The translations under genes and the position numbers were made by a program. DNA of 14,333 bases from Sandaracinaceae bacterium (GTDB taxonomy: Bacteria > Myxococcota_A > Polyangia > Polyangiales > Sandaracinaceae): contig JANWYL010000054.1 of NCBI GenBank assembly GCA_025056955.1, positions 1-14,333 of the forward strand, read 5' to 3'. The notes under the pieces were generated by a model. That model was not told the DNA's origin, did no database searches, and worked only from the letters and a program-made list of their open reading frames with translations. Positions 6,613 to 13,949 of the stretch are shown here, piece after piece. How positions within the stretch are numbered: position 1 is the first letter of the stretch; the number at the start of each line of letters is the position of its first letter.

Positions 6613-8484
6613 TCAATCCGATGCATCAAAAGAAAAGCTTGCGCCCATGCGCGGCGCACCAAAGCTTGGAAAGCGAATCGAGGCCAGCTTTGATTGGATG
6701 CAGCGCTGAAATTCTGGGCTTCCAGCCCGAACCGATGCGCCAAGCACCTCTCCACTTCCCGCGATTGCGAGATCGATGCGCACCTTGCCGAGCTCATGCC
6801 CTGAGCGGAGCTCTGAGGAAACACAATCAAACATCGAATTCAAGTGAGCGTTCATGGTGCTTGCGATTTGCGATGGTGTCAGCCGAGTGATGGCTGCTCC
6901 TTGGCTGATATCACCCAAGTTCTCGGGCTCGGCCATTGCTTCTTCGTAACTCTTAAAGTTCCCACCCACCGCAAATCCGCCGCTGCTCTTCCGGGCCCCG
7001 CCACTTCGCTTTTTTGGAGGATCGGGCAAGATCCCGGCCGTACCCTCGACCTTGACTTCGCCGCGAGCGTAGAGATCAGCAAGCGCATTCATTTGAATTT
7101 GGCGTTCTTCAGCGGCTTTGCGGGTATAAAGGTAAACCCCAATCAGAATTCCCATTGCGCCGATGATCGATGCGCCGAGAATGGCTTTGGCCACATTGCT
7201 TTTGGCCTCACGCTGGGCTGACTGGGCCAGGGCCCGTGCTTCCGCCTCGCGGGCTGCCTTTAGGCGATACTGCTCTGCGAACTCCGCAAAGTCCTCCCAC
7301 TCATCGACACGCTTGCGCACCCCTGTGTCCATGTTGAGCAAGGCATGTTCTCCGCGCACTTCCCCTTTGGCAATGAGATCGACAAGCTCTCTTCCAGAAA
7401 AGGGCCCGTGGTCCAAGCCATCCTTTTGCACCATCCATCTGGGCGCATCGTTTTCGGTGATTCGCTTGAGCAGGGCGCTGAGGTCGACTTGGGCGCTTTG
7501 CGAAGGAGCCTGCCTTTGCACGACAGGCGCAAAGGGATCACTTGCGATCACAGAAGCAGGAGGTGGGATGGAAAGGGGCACCTCGATCTCCGTCTCGCCT
7601 GAAGCCTGAGGTGGGGGAGGTGCGATGCTGATCGGTACCTCGACCGCTTGCGCCCCCTCCTCTTCGCTTGCAGAAATCTTCCGAAGCTCTTCCAGAAATT
7701 CTTTGGCACTCGCAAAGCGCTCCTCAGGCTTGACCGCAAGGCAACGGAGCAGCAACGCATCCACTGCTGCAGAGGCCTCCGGATGGGCTTGCGAAGGCAA
7801 AACAAAAGGCTCGTCCGGGAAGCGCTGACAGACAAGCGCATAGAGCAAGCCCCCAAGCCCAAATACATCGGCCGAAGGGGTAGGAGTGGCCGGACCATTT
7901 CGAAGTTCAGGCGCAAGGGAAAGGATTTTACTCTCTCCCAACCACCCAGGCCCTGTTGTGCGCAAAAGGGCACATTCGAGGCCAAGCCCCTCGAGCTTTG
8001 GGTTGTCGCCCACAAAGCGCAGCGCTTGGGGGCGCAGGGCCCCGTGGGCATGACCTCTTGCGTGAATCGGTATCAACGCCTCAGCGAGCTGAGCAAGCCA
8101 GGCCATGCTTTGCTGAAGAGGATATCGAGTGGCACTTTCTCTTTGCTTGCGAATCAGCTCAGGCAGGGAGCTTCCATCAACCCATTCGCAAGCCACATAG
8201 CGCATGCTGCCTTCGTTGCCCATGCCATACACCGATGCCAGGGACTTGTGAGCACTTCCGACGGCAAAGCGAATTTCTTGTCTGAGCACTTCAAGCGCTT
8301 GAGGGGTTGTGAACAAGTGAGGAGCCAAAATCCGGATGCGCACCTTGCGCTTGGTTTTTTCATCTCTGCCCACAAACACAGCCCCAAGCCCATCTTCGCC
8401 CAAGGCTTCTTCTAGACGAAAACGAGCACCTAAGAGCGTCCCAAGCGGGGAAGCCTCGTTGGCTTTGACCGTAGGAGCTGTCAT
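6613..8484 (-). CDS. Membrane pseudokinase with GYF-like and AgmX/PglI-type C-terminal domains
   Basis: A 623-residue multidomain protein. Residues 18-270 have a Ser/Thr-kinase fold: Gly-rich loop GEDGLG (29-34), APEL (191-194) and ADVFGLGGLLYAL (205-217). Every catalytic position is replaced: the VAIK Lys is Arg51, HRD is His147-Gly148-Ala149, the catalytic-loop Lys and Asn are Arg151 and Ala154, and the DFG Asp is Gly166. It is therefore a pseudokinase. A Pro-rich linker with a near-repeated VPISI/VPLSI segment covers 280-330. Residues 349-405 match a GYF-type module (RWMVQKDG, DHGPFSGREL). A charged helix leads to a transmembrane segment (432-453). Residues 530-620 match the AgmX/PglI (TonB-like) C-terminal domain, with a Cys pair at 554 and 595. 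The topology puts the kinase fold and GYF in the cytoplasm and the tail in the periplasm. I prefer the ATG at 8484; an in-frame TTG at 8520 coincides with a -35 box. Confidence 0.88.
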   Translation of the reverse strand: MTAPTVKANEASPLGTLLGARFRLEEALGEDGLGAVFVGRDEKTKRKVRIRILAPHLFTTPQALEVLRQEIRFAVGSAHKSLASVYGMGNEGSMRYVACEWVDGSSLPELIRKQRESATRYPLQQSMAWLAQLAEALIPIHARGHAHGALRPQALRFVGDNPKLEGLGLECALLRTTGPGWLGESKILSLAPELRNGPATPTPSADVFGLGGLLYALVCQRFPDEPFVLPSQAHPEASAAVDALLLRCLAVKPEERFASAKEFLEELRKISASEEEGAQAVEVPISIAPPPPQASGETEIEVPLSIPPPASVIASDPFAPVVQRQAPSQSAQVDLSALLKRITENDAPRWMVQKDGLDHGPFSGRELVDLIAKGEVRGEHALLNMDTGVRKRVDEWEDFAEFAEQYRLKAAREAEARALAQSAQREAKSNVAKAILGASIIGAMGILIGVYLYTRKAAEERQIQMNALADLYARGEVKVEGTAGILPDPPKKRSGGARKSSGGFAVGGNFKSYEEAMAEPENLGDISQGAAITRLTPSQIASTMNAHLNSMFDCVSSELRSGHELGKVRIDLAIAGSGEVLGASVRAGSPEFQRCIQSKLASIRFPSFGAPRMGASFSFDASD

Positions 8485-8491
8485 CGGCCTC

Positions 8492-8520
8492 ACCCTACCT
8501 AAGGGATTCGATTCCTTCAA
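8492..8520 (-). promoter_or_regulatory. Promoter of the pseudokinase-sctJ operon, probably leaderless
   Basis: Minus strand: -35 TTGAAG (8515-8520), a 17-bp spacer, then -10 TAGGGT (8492-8497). The ATG at 8484 is 7 nt after the -10, so the transcript would start at or near the start codon. TAGGGT keeps the conserved T1, A2 and T6 positions. Confidence 0.5.
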
Positions 8521-8526
8521 TCCCTT
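8501..8526. repeat. 8-bp inverted repeat overlapping the pseudokinase promoter
   Basis: AAGGGATT (8501-8508) and its exact complement AATCCCTT (8519-8526) are separated by 10 bp. The dyad covers the spacer and the -35 box, an operator-like position. If transcription starts further upstream, it could instead fold as an RNA hairpin before the start codon. Confidence 0.5.
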
Positions 8527-8539
8527 TCGAGGCTTCCGT

Positions 8540-8565
8540 GCGTTTTAGAACGCGCATTTTAATGC
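8540..8565. repeat. Two abutting short palindromes in the tRNA-Phe/pseudokinase intergenic region
   Basis: GCGTT-TTAG-AACGC (8540-8553) is followed directly by GCATT-TT-AATGC (8554-8565), each with 5-bp arms. On the minus strand the second contains TAAAAT (8556-8561), a 5 of 6 match to a -10 box, so this could be an alternative upstream promoter or a protein-binding site. No good -35 accompanies it. Confidence 0.4.
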
Positions 8566-8632
8566 AAAGCTTAGAACACAAAGTGACCCAGAAAAACACC
8601 TAAAAAGAATGACGACTTCCCCCTTTTTCAGA

Positions 8633-8705
<73 letters not shown>

Positions 8706-8716
8706 GAGCATGGGCT

Positions 8717-8744
8717 AGTTTGAATTGTTGAGGCCTTTTGTCAA
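8717..8744 (-). promoter_or_regulatory. tRNA-Phe promoter
   Basis: A perfect -35 TTGACA (8739-8744) is followed after 16 bp by a weak -10, CAAACT (8717-8722). The -10 ends 11 nt before the mature tRNA 5' end, leaving room for a short leader removed by RNase P. Confidence 0.55.
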
Positions 8745-8796
8745 GCGCAATTGAAGAAAAAATCGGCTCGCTTTTGATACTGGCTATTGGCGTTCA

Positions 8797-10089
8797 ATGA
8801 CAGTGCGAAAGAGGATTTCATCCCTTACGCTTCTTGCGCGCATCAGCTGGCTCGGTCTTTTGTATCTGGTGCAGGGCCTGCCTTTTGGATTTCAGGCCAA
8901 TGCGCTTTCTGCCCTGCTTCGCGAGCGCGGCTTCCCCTTACACACCATCACCTTGAGCACGGCTTTGGCGCTTCCCTGGTCTTTGAAGGCGATTTGGGCT
9001 CCCTTCGTGGATCGTTTCCATTGGCCTCGCTTGGGGCGCCGCAAGTCTTGGATTGTGCCAATGCAAATCGCCCTCATCGCGTGTGCCATGGGAGCAGCCC
9101 TCGCCCTGCAGAGGGCTCAAGTGATTCCGCTTCTTTTGTTGATTTTTGCGATGAACTTTTGTGCCGCAACGATGGACATTGCTGTCGATGGCCTTGCTGT
9201 TGATATTCTGGCCGGTCGAACACTTGGGGTGGGAAACGCGGCACAAGTGGTCGGCTACAAAATCGGAATGATGATGGGCGGGGGGCTTTTGGTTTGGCTT
9301 GCCGAAACCATGGGATGGGGGAGCAGCGGTGTTTTTTCTGGGATGGCAGGGATCATAGGAATCGCACTCTTTTTCACCCTGCTTGTCCATGAGGAAAAAG
9401 AGAGAGGGCAAGGGCAAAACTCCCATACCAGCTTGCGCTCGATTTGGATTGCGCTTTTGGATTTGACGAAACTGCCTGCGCAACGCCGCTTGCTCTTGCT
9501 CGTTGCAACTTACAAAGCGGGAGAATCTTTGATCGCGCCTCTTCTCCAACCGCTTCTGATTGATCAGGGCTTTTCAAGAAGCGAGATCGCGTATGCGATT
9601 GGCACGATCGGCATGGCAGGTTCGATCCTTGGTTCTCTCATGAGCGGTCTTTGGGCCTTGCGAGTCGAGATCGAAAAAATTCTTTCCCTGCTCTCCTGGT
9701 TGCGGATCGGAGTGCTTGGGCTCCCTTGGCTCATCGTGGCAGCTGGTCCCTTCCCGATCGGGCTGGTGGCCGCAGCATCGGCCCTTGAGCACTTTGTAGC
9801 AGGCTCGGTAACAACCGCCATGTTTGCATGGATGATGCAGCACACTGACCGGCGCATTGGAGCCAGCCACTACACCCTGCTCGCAACAGTGGAAGTGCTT
9901 GGAAAATCACCCTTATCGATGGTTGCAGGGAGTCTGGCTTCCTGGGCAGGGCCTGGCACCTGCTTTGGGTTGGCCATGGCCCTTTCAACCGGCTGGGCGC
10001 TCTTGTTCCGCACGCTCCTCCAAGCACCCGAAGAAGCACGCTGCCAGGAGAAGAATTTTCTTGAGCAAGACAAGGCGCCAGCCCCGTGA
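8797..10089 (+). CDS. AmpG-like major facilitator superfamily permease
   Basis: A 430-residue polytopic membrane protein with about 12 hydrophobic segments. The N-terminal signature is that of AmpG and the related SLC33 acetyl-CoA transporter group: YLVQGLPFGFQANAL (22-36), LPWSLKAIWAPFVDRF (58-73), then LGRRKSWIVP (77-86) as the MFS loop 2-3 motif. An acidic motif (ATMDIAVDGLAVD) lies in TM4, a loop rich in charged residues joins the two halves, and there is a polar C-terminal tail. AmpG imports anhydromuropeptides from peptidoglycan turnover; the exact substrate here is inferred from similarity only. No strong Shine-Dalgarno precedes the ATG. The last codons overlap the next gene's GTG by 4 bp (GTGA), so the permease and the signalling protein are coupled. 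Confidence 0.87.
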   Translation: MTVRKRISSLTLLARISWLGLLYLVQGLPFGFQANALSALLRERGFPLHTITLSTALALPWSLKAIWAPFVDRFHWPRLGRRKSWIVPMQIALIACAMGAALALQRAQVIPLLLLIFAMNFCAATMDIAVDGLAVDILAGRTLGVGNAAQVVGYKIGMMMGGGLLVWLAETMGWGSSGVFSGMAGIIGIALFFTLLVHEEKERGQGQNSHTSLRSIWIALLDLTKLPAQRRLLLLVATYKAGESLIAPLLQPLLIDQGFSRSEIAYAIGTIGMAGSILGSLMSGLWALRVEIEKILSLLSWLRIGVLGLPWLIVAAGPFPIGLVAAASALEHFVAGSVTTAMFAWMMQHTDRRIGASHYTLLATVEVLGKSPLSMVAGSLASWAGPGTCFGLAMALSTGWALLFRTLLQAPEEARCQEKNFLEQDKAPAP

Positions 10090-12101
10090 CAAAATCAATT
10101 CAAACCGTGGGTGCTTCAGATATTCGTCACGCCGAGCTCAATCTTCTCGATCAGTTAAGGGATGAGGGACGCATCAGCGCCGGTCTCTATGAAGCGATCT
10201 ACAAGCAAGCCAAGCGGGCGGGCGAATCGATCGTTGAACTCCTTATCGAACACAGCAACATCGAAGAAAAGGAATTGCTTAAGCGTTTGGCCGATGTCTA
10301 CGGAACCCGTTTTGTCACAACCGAAAGGTTGGCTCGAGCCCACATCGATCAGGCAGCCTTGAGCAAGGTGCCAAGGCGAATCTGCGAGCTCCATCAATGT
10401 TTTCCCGTGCTTTTCGAACCCCAAAGGGATTTGTTGGCGGTGGTGAGCGTCGAGCCCACTGAAGCACTGGTCAAAGAAATTCAGCGAGCCAGTGGCGTGC
10501 GCACCATCCAAGCACATCTGGCACGGCCCAAGGCAATAGCTGCAGCGATTCGCAAGTACTATGCCAATGACCCAACGGCCTTTGCGTCGATTTTGCCCCT
10601 ATCATCCACCTCGAAAATCAGAGCTGCAGCACTTCCAGAGGTCACGCCCAGAGCAAGCACAACTGAGGGGATCCAATTGGACATTGACTGGCAGCCGCAA
10701 TTCACCGCAAAGACAACTGGGTCGCATGGTGGCGCCTTTCTCTCGGCTCGCCCGCAGGCAAGCGCCCCCATTCAAAAGGATCCTGCTTCTCAAGCATCGA
10801 TTGAAGCCTCAGGCCTGCTTGAAATCGTGCGGGCTTTGGTGGGCTTGCTCGAAGAAAGCCACCCCTACCTCCACAACCACTCAAGCCACGTGGCTGCAGT
10901 CACCGAAAAAATGTGCGAAAAATTGGGGCTATCGCATTCAGAGAAACAATCGCTCGTGCTGGCAGCATTGCTTCACGATGTGGGCAAAGGCAAAGAGCAC
11001 CTCACGGCCCTGAGTGTGGCCCGTTCTGAAAGCCACCGAGCGCAAGCCCAACGTTGCTATGCCATCCCCATCCACCGATTTGCAGCGGCGAACCTGCCTG
11101 AAATCACTTTTCAAGCCATCGAGTCGATGTACGAGCGCTGGGATGGGCAAGGGCTACCCCGAAGGCTCAGTCAAAACCAAATTCCGCTTGGGGCCCGCAT
11201 CCTTGCCATTGCTGACACCTACTCTGACCTCGTCACCCATCCTCATAATCCATACAGGCGCCTTCTCTCCCCAAGCGAAGCGATCGACGTGATCGAACAG
11301 CTGAGCGGAAGCATTTTCGATCCAGGATTGATTGGGGCCTTGCGCAAAAGCGCAGGCGCTCTCTCAACGGACGGCGCAAATCAAGAGAACAAGACTCACG
11401 TTCTCATTTTGGATGCATCCATGGAATTCGCTCAATCCCTCGCCACACGCTTCAAGGAACGCGGCTTTGAAGTGCGCTGGGTGAACAGTCTTTTTCAAGC
11501 CGAGCGCCTCTGGGGTGTGATCAACCACCGGATCCAAGTGATCATCGTCGACCCGGATACCGACAACGGCCGAGCCTGGCAGTGGATCGCGCGGCTTCAA
11601 CAAGAAACAGCCCTGAGGGACCGGGTTCTGGTCGTGACCAGCCACCGCAGCGATTCCTTCTCCATTGCCCGGAGCTACGAGCTTGGAGCAGCGGATTATG
11701 TCGTCAAGCCCGTGGCTCCAGATGTGATTGTGGCCAAGGCAGTGGTTGCTTTTGAGCGCGTGCGCCAAAAAAACGAAAAGCGGGGATTTACCGGCAACCT
11801 CAAGGAAATGGGTCTTGCCGAAGTGCTCCAGGCACTGGCGCACGGCCGAAAGAGCGGCCTCCTCACCATTCAGGGAAACAACATGGACGGCCAAATTTCA
11901 CTGCACCAAGGCGAAGTGGTGGAAGCCAGTTACGGCCCCCTCGATGGTGAAGAAGCGATTTACGCAATGCTCAAGATCAAGGAAGGCAGTTTTCACTTCG
12001 AGGCTGGTCTTCCACAAAGAATCGGTCCATTGAGGCTTTCGGTGGAAAGCTTGCTTCTCGAAGGCATGAGGCGCCTCGACGAAGGGGAAAGCCGTTTTTG
12101 A
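10086..12101 (+). CDS. MshEN - divergent HD-GYP - receiver - DUF4388 signalling protein
   Basis: A 671-residue cytoplasmic protein with four modules. Residues 18-160 match the GspE/MshE N-terminal domain, but the c-di-GMP-binding motif is degraded (no RLG; Ser58 where Gly is expected). Residues 242-425 are an HD-type phosphohydrolase fold with HDVGK (297-301) and LGARILAIADTYSDL (368-382). The HD-GYP signature HHExxDGxGYP reads MYERWDGQGLP (348-358), losing both His residues and the Tyr. Residues 437-556 are a receiver domain with Asp443, phosphoacceptor Asp489, Thr518 and Lys541 all present, so phosphorylation is plausible. Residues 566-662 are a DUF4388 domain (FTGNLKEMGLAEVLQAL, with an SG-LLTI strand). 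The domain order is typical of Myxococcota regulators. It starts with GTG inside the permease stop (GTGA). Confidence 0.88.
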   Translation: MTKSIQTVGASDIRHAELNLLDQLRDEGRISAGLYEAIYKQAKRAGESIVELLIEHSNIEEKELLKRLADVYGTRFVTTERLARAHIDQAALSKVPRRICELHQCFPVLFEPQRDLLAVVSVEPTEALVKEIQRASGVRTIQAHLARPKAIAAAIRKYYANDPTAFASILPLSSTSKIRAAALPEVTPRASTTEGIQLDIDWQPQFTAKTTGSHGGAFLSARPQASAPIQKDPASQASIEASGLLEIVRALVGLLEESHPYLHNHSSHVAAVTEKMCEKLGLSHSEKQSLVLAALLHDVGKGKEHLTALSVARSESHRAQAQRCYAIPIHRFAAANLPEITFQAIESMYERWDGQGLPRRLSQNQIPLGARILAIADTYSDLVTHPHNPYRRLLSPSEAIDVIEQLSGSIFDPGLIGALRKSAGALSTDGANQENKTHVLILDASMEFAQSLATRFKERGFEVRWVNSLFQAERLWGVINHRIQVIIVDPDTDNGRAWQWIARLQQETALRDRVLVVTSHRSDSFSIARSYELGAADYVVKPVAPDVIVAKAVVAFERVRQKNEKRGFTGNLKEMGLAEVLQALAHGRKSGLLTIQGNNMDGQISLHQGEVVEASYGPLDGEEAIYAMLKIKEGSFHFEAGLPQRIGPLRLSVESLLLEGMRRLDEGESRF

Positions 12102-12140
12102 GCAAAGCGACTGCTGTGGCTTTTTGCAAATCCTTTGTGC

Positions 12141-12146
12141 TTGAAT
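12141..12146 (+). promoter_or_regulatory. Candidate -10 (TTGAAT) before the phosphohexomutase gene
   Basis: TTGAAT ends 6 nt before the ATG at 12153. The whole block (CTTGAATGAGGCCATGCA) differs at two positions from the block before the lipoprotein at 3992 (CTAGAATGACGCCATGCA), suggesting the same leaderless promoter type. GAGG two nt before the ATG is too close for a normal Shine-Dalgarno. Confidence 0.35.
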
Positions 12147-12152
12147 GAGGCC

Positions 12153-13931
12153 ATGCACGAGGAAGAGAGAGCATCGCTTTTGGCGGAAGCAGAAGCATGG
12201 ATCGCCGAGGATCCAAGCCCTTCTGATCGCGATGAGCTTCGAGCCCTCATTGCCCAAAATGCCTGGGAAGAGCTGAGGGAACGCTTTAGGGAGCGCCTTG
12301 AGTTTGGAACAGCAGGCTTGCGGGCCCCTCTTGGAGCCGGCCCAAGCCGCATGAACCTTGCCGTGGTGCAGATGGCCACCAAAGGCCTTGTCGAAGTGCT
12401 CTTGCGGCACGTGCCCCGTGCGCAGGAAAGGGGGCTGGTCATTGGACGGGACGGGCGGCGGGGCAGCGCCGAGTTTGCAAAAGCAGCTGCCTCCGTTGCG
12501 CTTGGAATGGGCATGCGGGTTCATTTTTTCGAGGAAGCTGTTCCGACACCCCTTGTGAGCTTTGCTTGCACCGCCCTTCAGGCCAGCGGAGGGGTGGTGA
12601 TTACGGCCAGCCACAACCCTCCCGAATACAATGGTTACAAAGTGTATTGGGAAGATGGAGCACAGATCATCCCCCCCTTTGACAAAGAAGTGGCTCAAGC
12701 GATGAGAGCCGCATCACCCAGCCAGATACCGCTCCTTGATCTCAACGAAGCTCGCCGCTCTGGGAAGCTTGTCGAGGTACCAGAATCGATTGGCCAGGCC
12801 TACATCCACGCCATCGAAGGCCTTCTCATGCATCGAGACGTGGGGCGCTCGCTCAAAATCGCCTACACAGCCCTGCATGGGGTCGGCGAAAAGTGGGTGC
12901 GTGCCGCTCTGAAAAGGGCAGGCTTTGAGCACATCCACAGCGTCCCAGAGCAAGCAGAGCCAGACGGGAACTTCCCAACAGTCACCTTCCCCAATCCCGA
13001 GGAAAAGGGTGCGATGGACATGGTGCTGGCCCTGGCCCAAAGGGTCGATGCAGAGCTCGTGTTGGCCAACGATCCCGATGCCGACCGCCTGGCAGTTGCG
13101 GTGCGAGCCTCACCCTCTCATCCCCGTGCTGGTGAATTCGTTGTTTTGAGCGGCAACGAGGTGGGGTGCCTTCTGGCACATCACCTTCTCACCCATGCAC
13201 CTTACCGAGGGAAACATCCCCTCATCGTGAGCTCTTTGGTGAGCACACCCTGGCTTGGCCCCATCACCCTGGCCCACGGAGCCAAGTGGGAACAAACCCT
13301 CACTGGCTTCAAGTGGATCGCCAGGCGCCTCGCAGAAGGTGCCAAAGCAGGCCATACGCCTCTTTTGGGATTTGAAGAGGCCCTTGGCTATTCGATTGGC
13401 GGGGTGGTGCCAGACAAAGACGGCATCTCTGCCGCTTTGGTCGTGGCCGACATGGCCGCCTACTATGCCTCTCGAGGCCTCACTCTCTTGGACGCCCTTG
13501 ACGAATTGGCTCGCCGCTATGGCCTCTATTTGAGCCGGCAGATTTCAGTGACCCAAAAGGGCCAGGGCGGAATTGCTCGCATCCAACAGCTCATGGAGCA
13601 AGCGCGCCAACAAAAGCCAAAATGCTTTGGAAAATGGCTTATCCACACAATTTGTGATTACGAAAAAGGAAAACGCTCTTTCACAGATGGGAAAGAAGAA
13701 ACCATGAATTTGCCAAAAGCCAACATGCTTTCTTTTGAACTCGATGGAGGCCACCGCATCATGATGAGGCCATCTGGAACTGAGCCAAAAATAAAGTTTT
13801 ATTTCGATGTAAAAGCAGAAATTTCAAATGGAGAAACAGTCCTGGAAGCTCGAAATCGCGCGGAAGAAATGCTATCGGATTTAATTCAAAATTTCTTTGC
13901 AAAGATTGGCATGAATCAAAATGCAGCTTAA
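12153..13931 (+). CDS. Phospho-sugar mutase (PGM2-like phosphoglucomutase/phosphomannomutase)
   Basis: A 592-residue member of the alpha-D-phosphohexomutase superfamily, PGM2-like long form; it interconverts sugar 1- and 6-phosphates (or pentose 1-/5-phosphates) in the cytoplasm. All four active-site elements are present: the phosphoserine loop TASHNP (Ser153 is the phosphate carrier), the magnesium loop DPDADR (307-312), the sugar-binding loop GFEEALGY (406-413) and the phosphate-binding loop RPSGTEPKIK (539-548). FGTAGLRAPLG (51-61) is the usual N-terminal motif of this long form. Length fits the family (about 560-610). The open frame extends to a TTG at 12135, but I prefer the ATG at 12153. 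The last 300 bp are clearly AT-richer than the rest. A small exported protein gene follows after 18 bp. Confidence 0.94.
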   Translation: MHEEERASLLAEAEAWIAEDPSPSDRDELRALIAQNAWEELRERFRERLEFGTAGLRAPLGAGPSRMNLAVVQMATKGLVEVLLRHVPRAQERGLVIGRDGRRGSAEFAKAAASVALGMGMRVHFFEEAVPTPLVSFACTALQASGGVVITASHNPPEYNGYKVYWEDGAQIIPPFDKEVAQAMRAASPSQIPLLDLNEARRSGKLVEVPESIGQAYIHAIEGLLMHRDVGRSLKIAYTALHGVGEKWVRAALKRAGFEHIHSVPEQAEPDGNFPTVTFPNPEEKGAMDMVLALAQRVDAELVLANDPDADRLAVAVRASPSHPRAGEFVVLSGNEVGCLLAHHLLTHAPYRGKHPLIVSSLVSTPWLGPITLAHGAKWEQTLTGFKWIARRLAEGAKAGHTPLLGFEEALGYSIGGVVPDKDGISAALVVADMAAYYASRGLTLLDALDELARRYGLYLSRQISVTQKGQGGIARIQQLMEQARQQKPKCFGKWLIHTICDYEKGKRSFTDGKEETMNLPKANMLSFELDGGHRIMMRPSGTEPKIKFYFDVKAEISNGETVLEARNRAEEMLSDLIQNFFAKIGMNQNAA

Positions 13932-13949
13932 GCACTTGAACTTCCAACC

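Noticed and set aside
7648..8415. Plus-strand open frame of 255 codons opposite the pseudokinase
   Set aside because: It lies entirely within the kinase-fold coding region on the other strand and has no domain or start-site support.
8485..8520. TTG at 8520 as start of the pseudokinase
   Set aside because: The TTG is part of a good -35 box (TTGAAG) paired with TAGGGT at 17 bp, so these bases are more likely promoter than coding.
8566..8632. Possible intrinsic terminator after tRNA-Phe
   Set aside because: Runs of T exist on the minus strand, but no GC-rich stem precedes them.
11898..12698. Minus-strand open frame of 266 codons
   Set aside because: It spans the junction between two well-supported plus-strand genes, covering the DUF4388 end and the catalytic-serine region of the mutase; it is a shadow frame.
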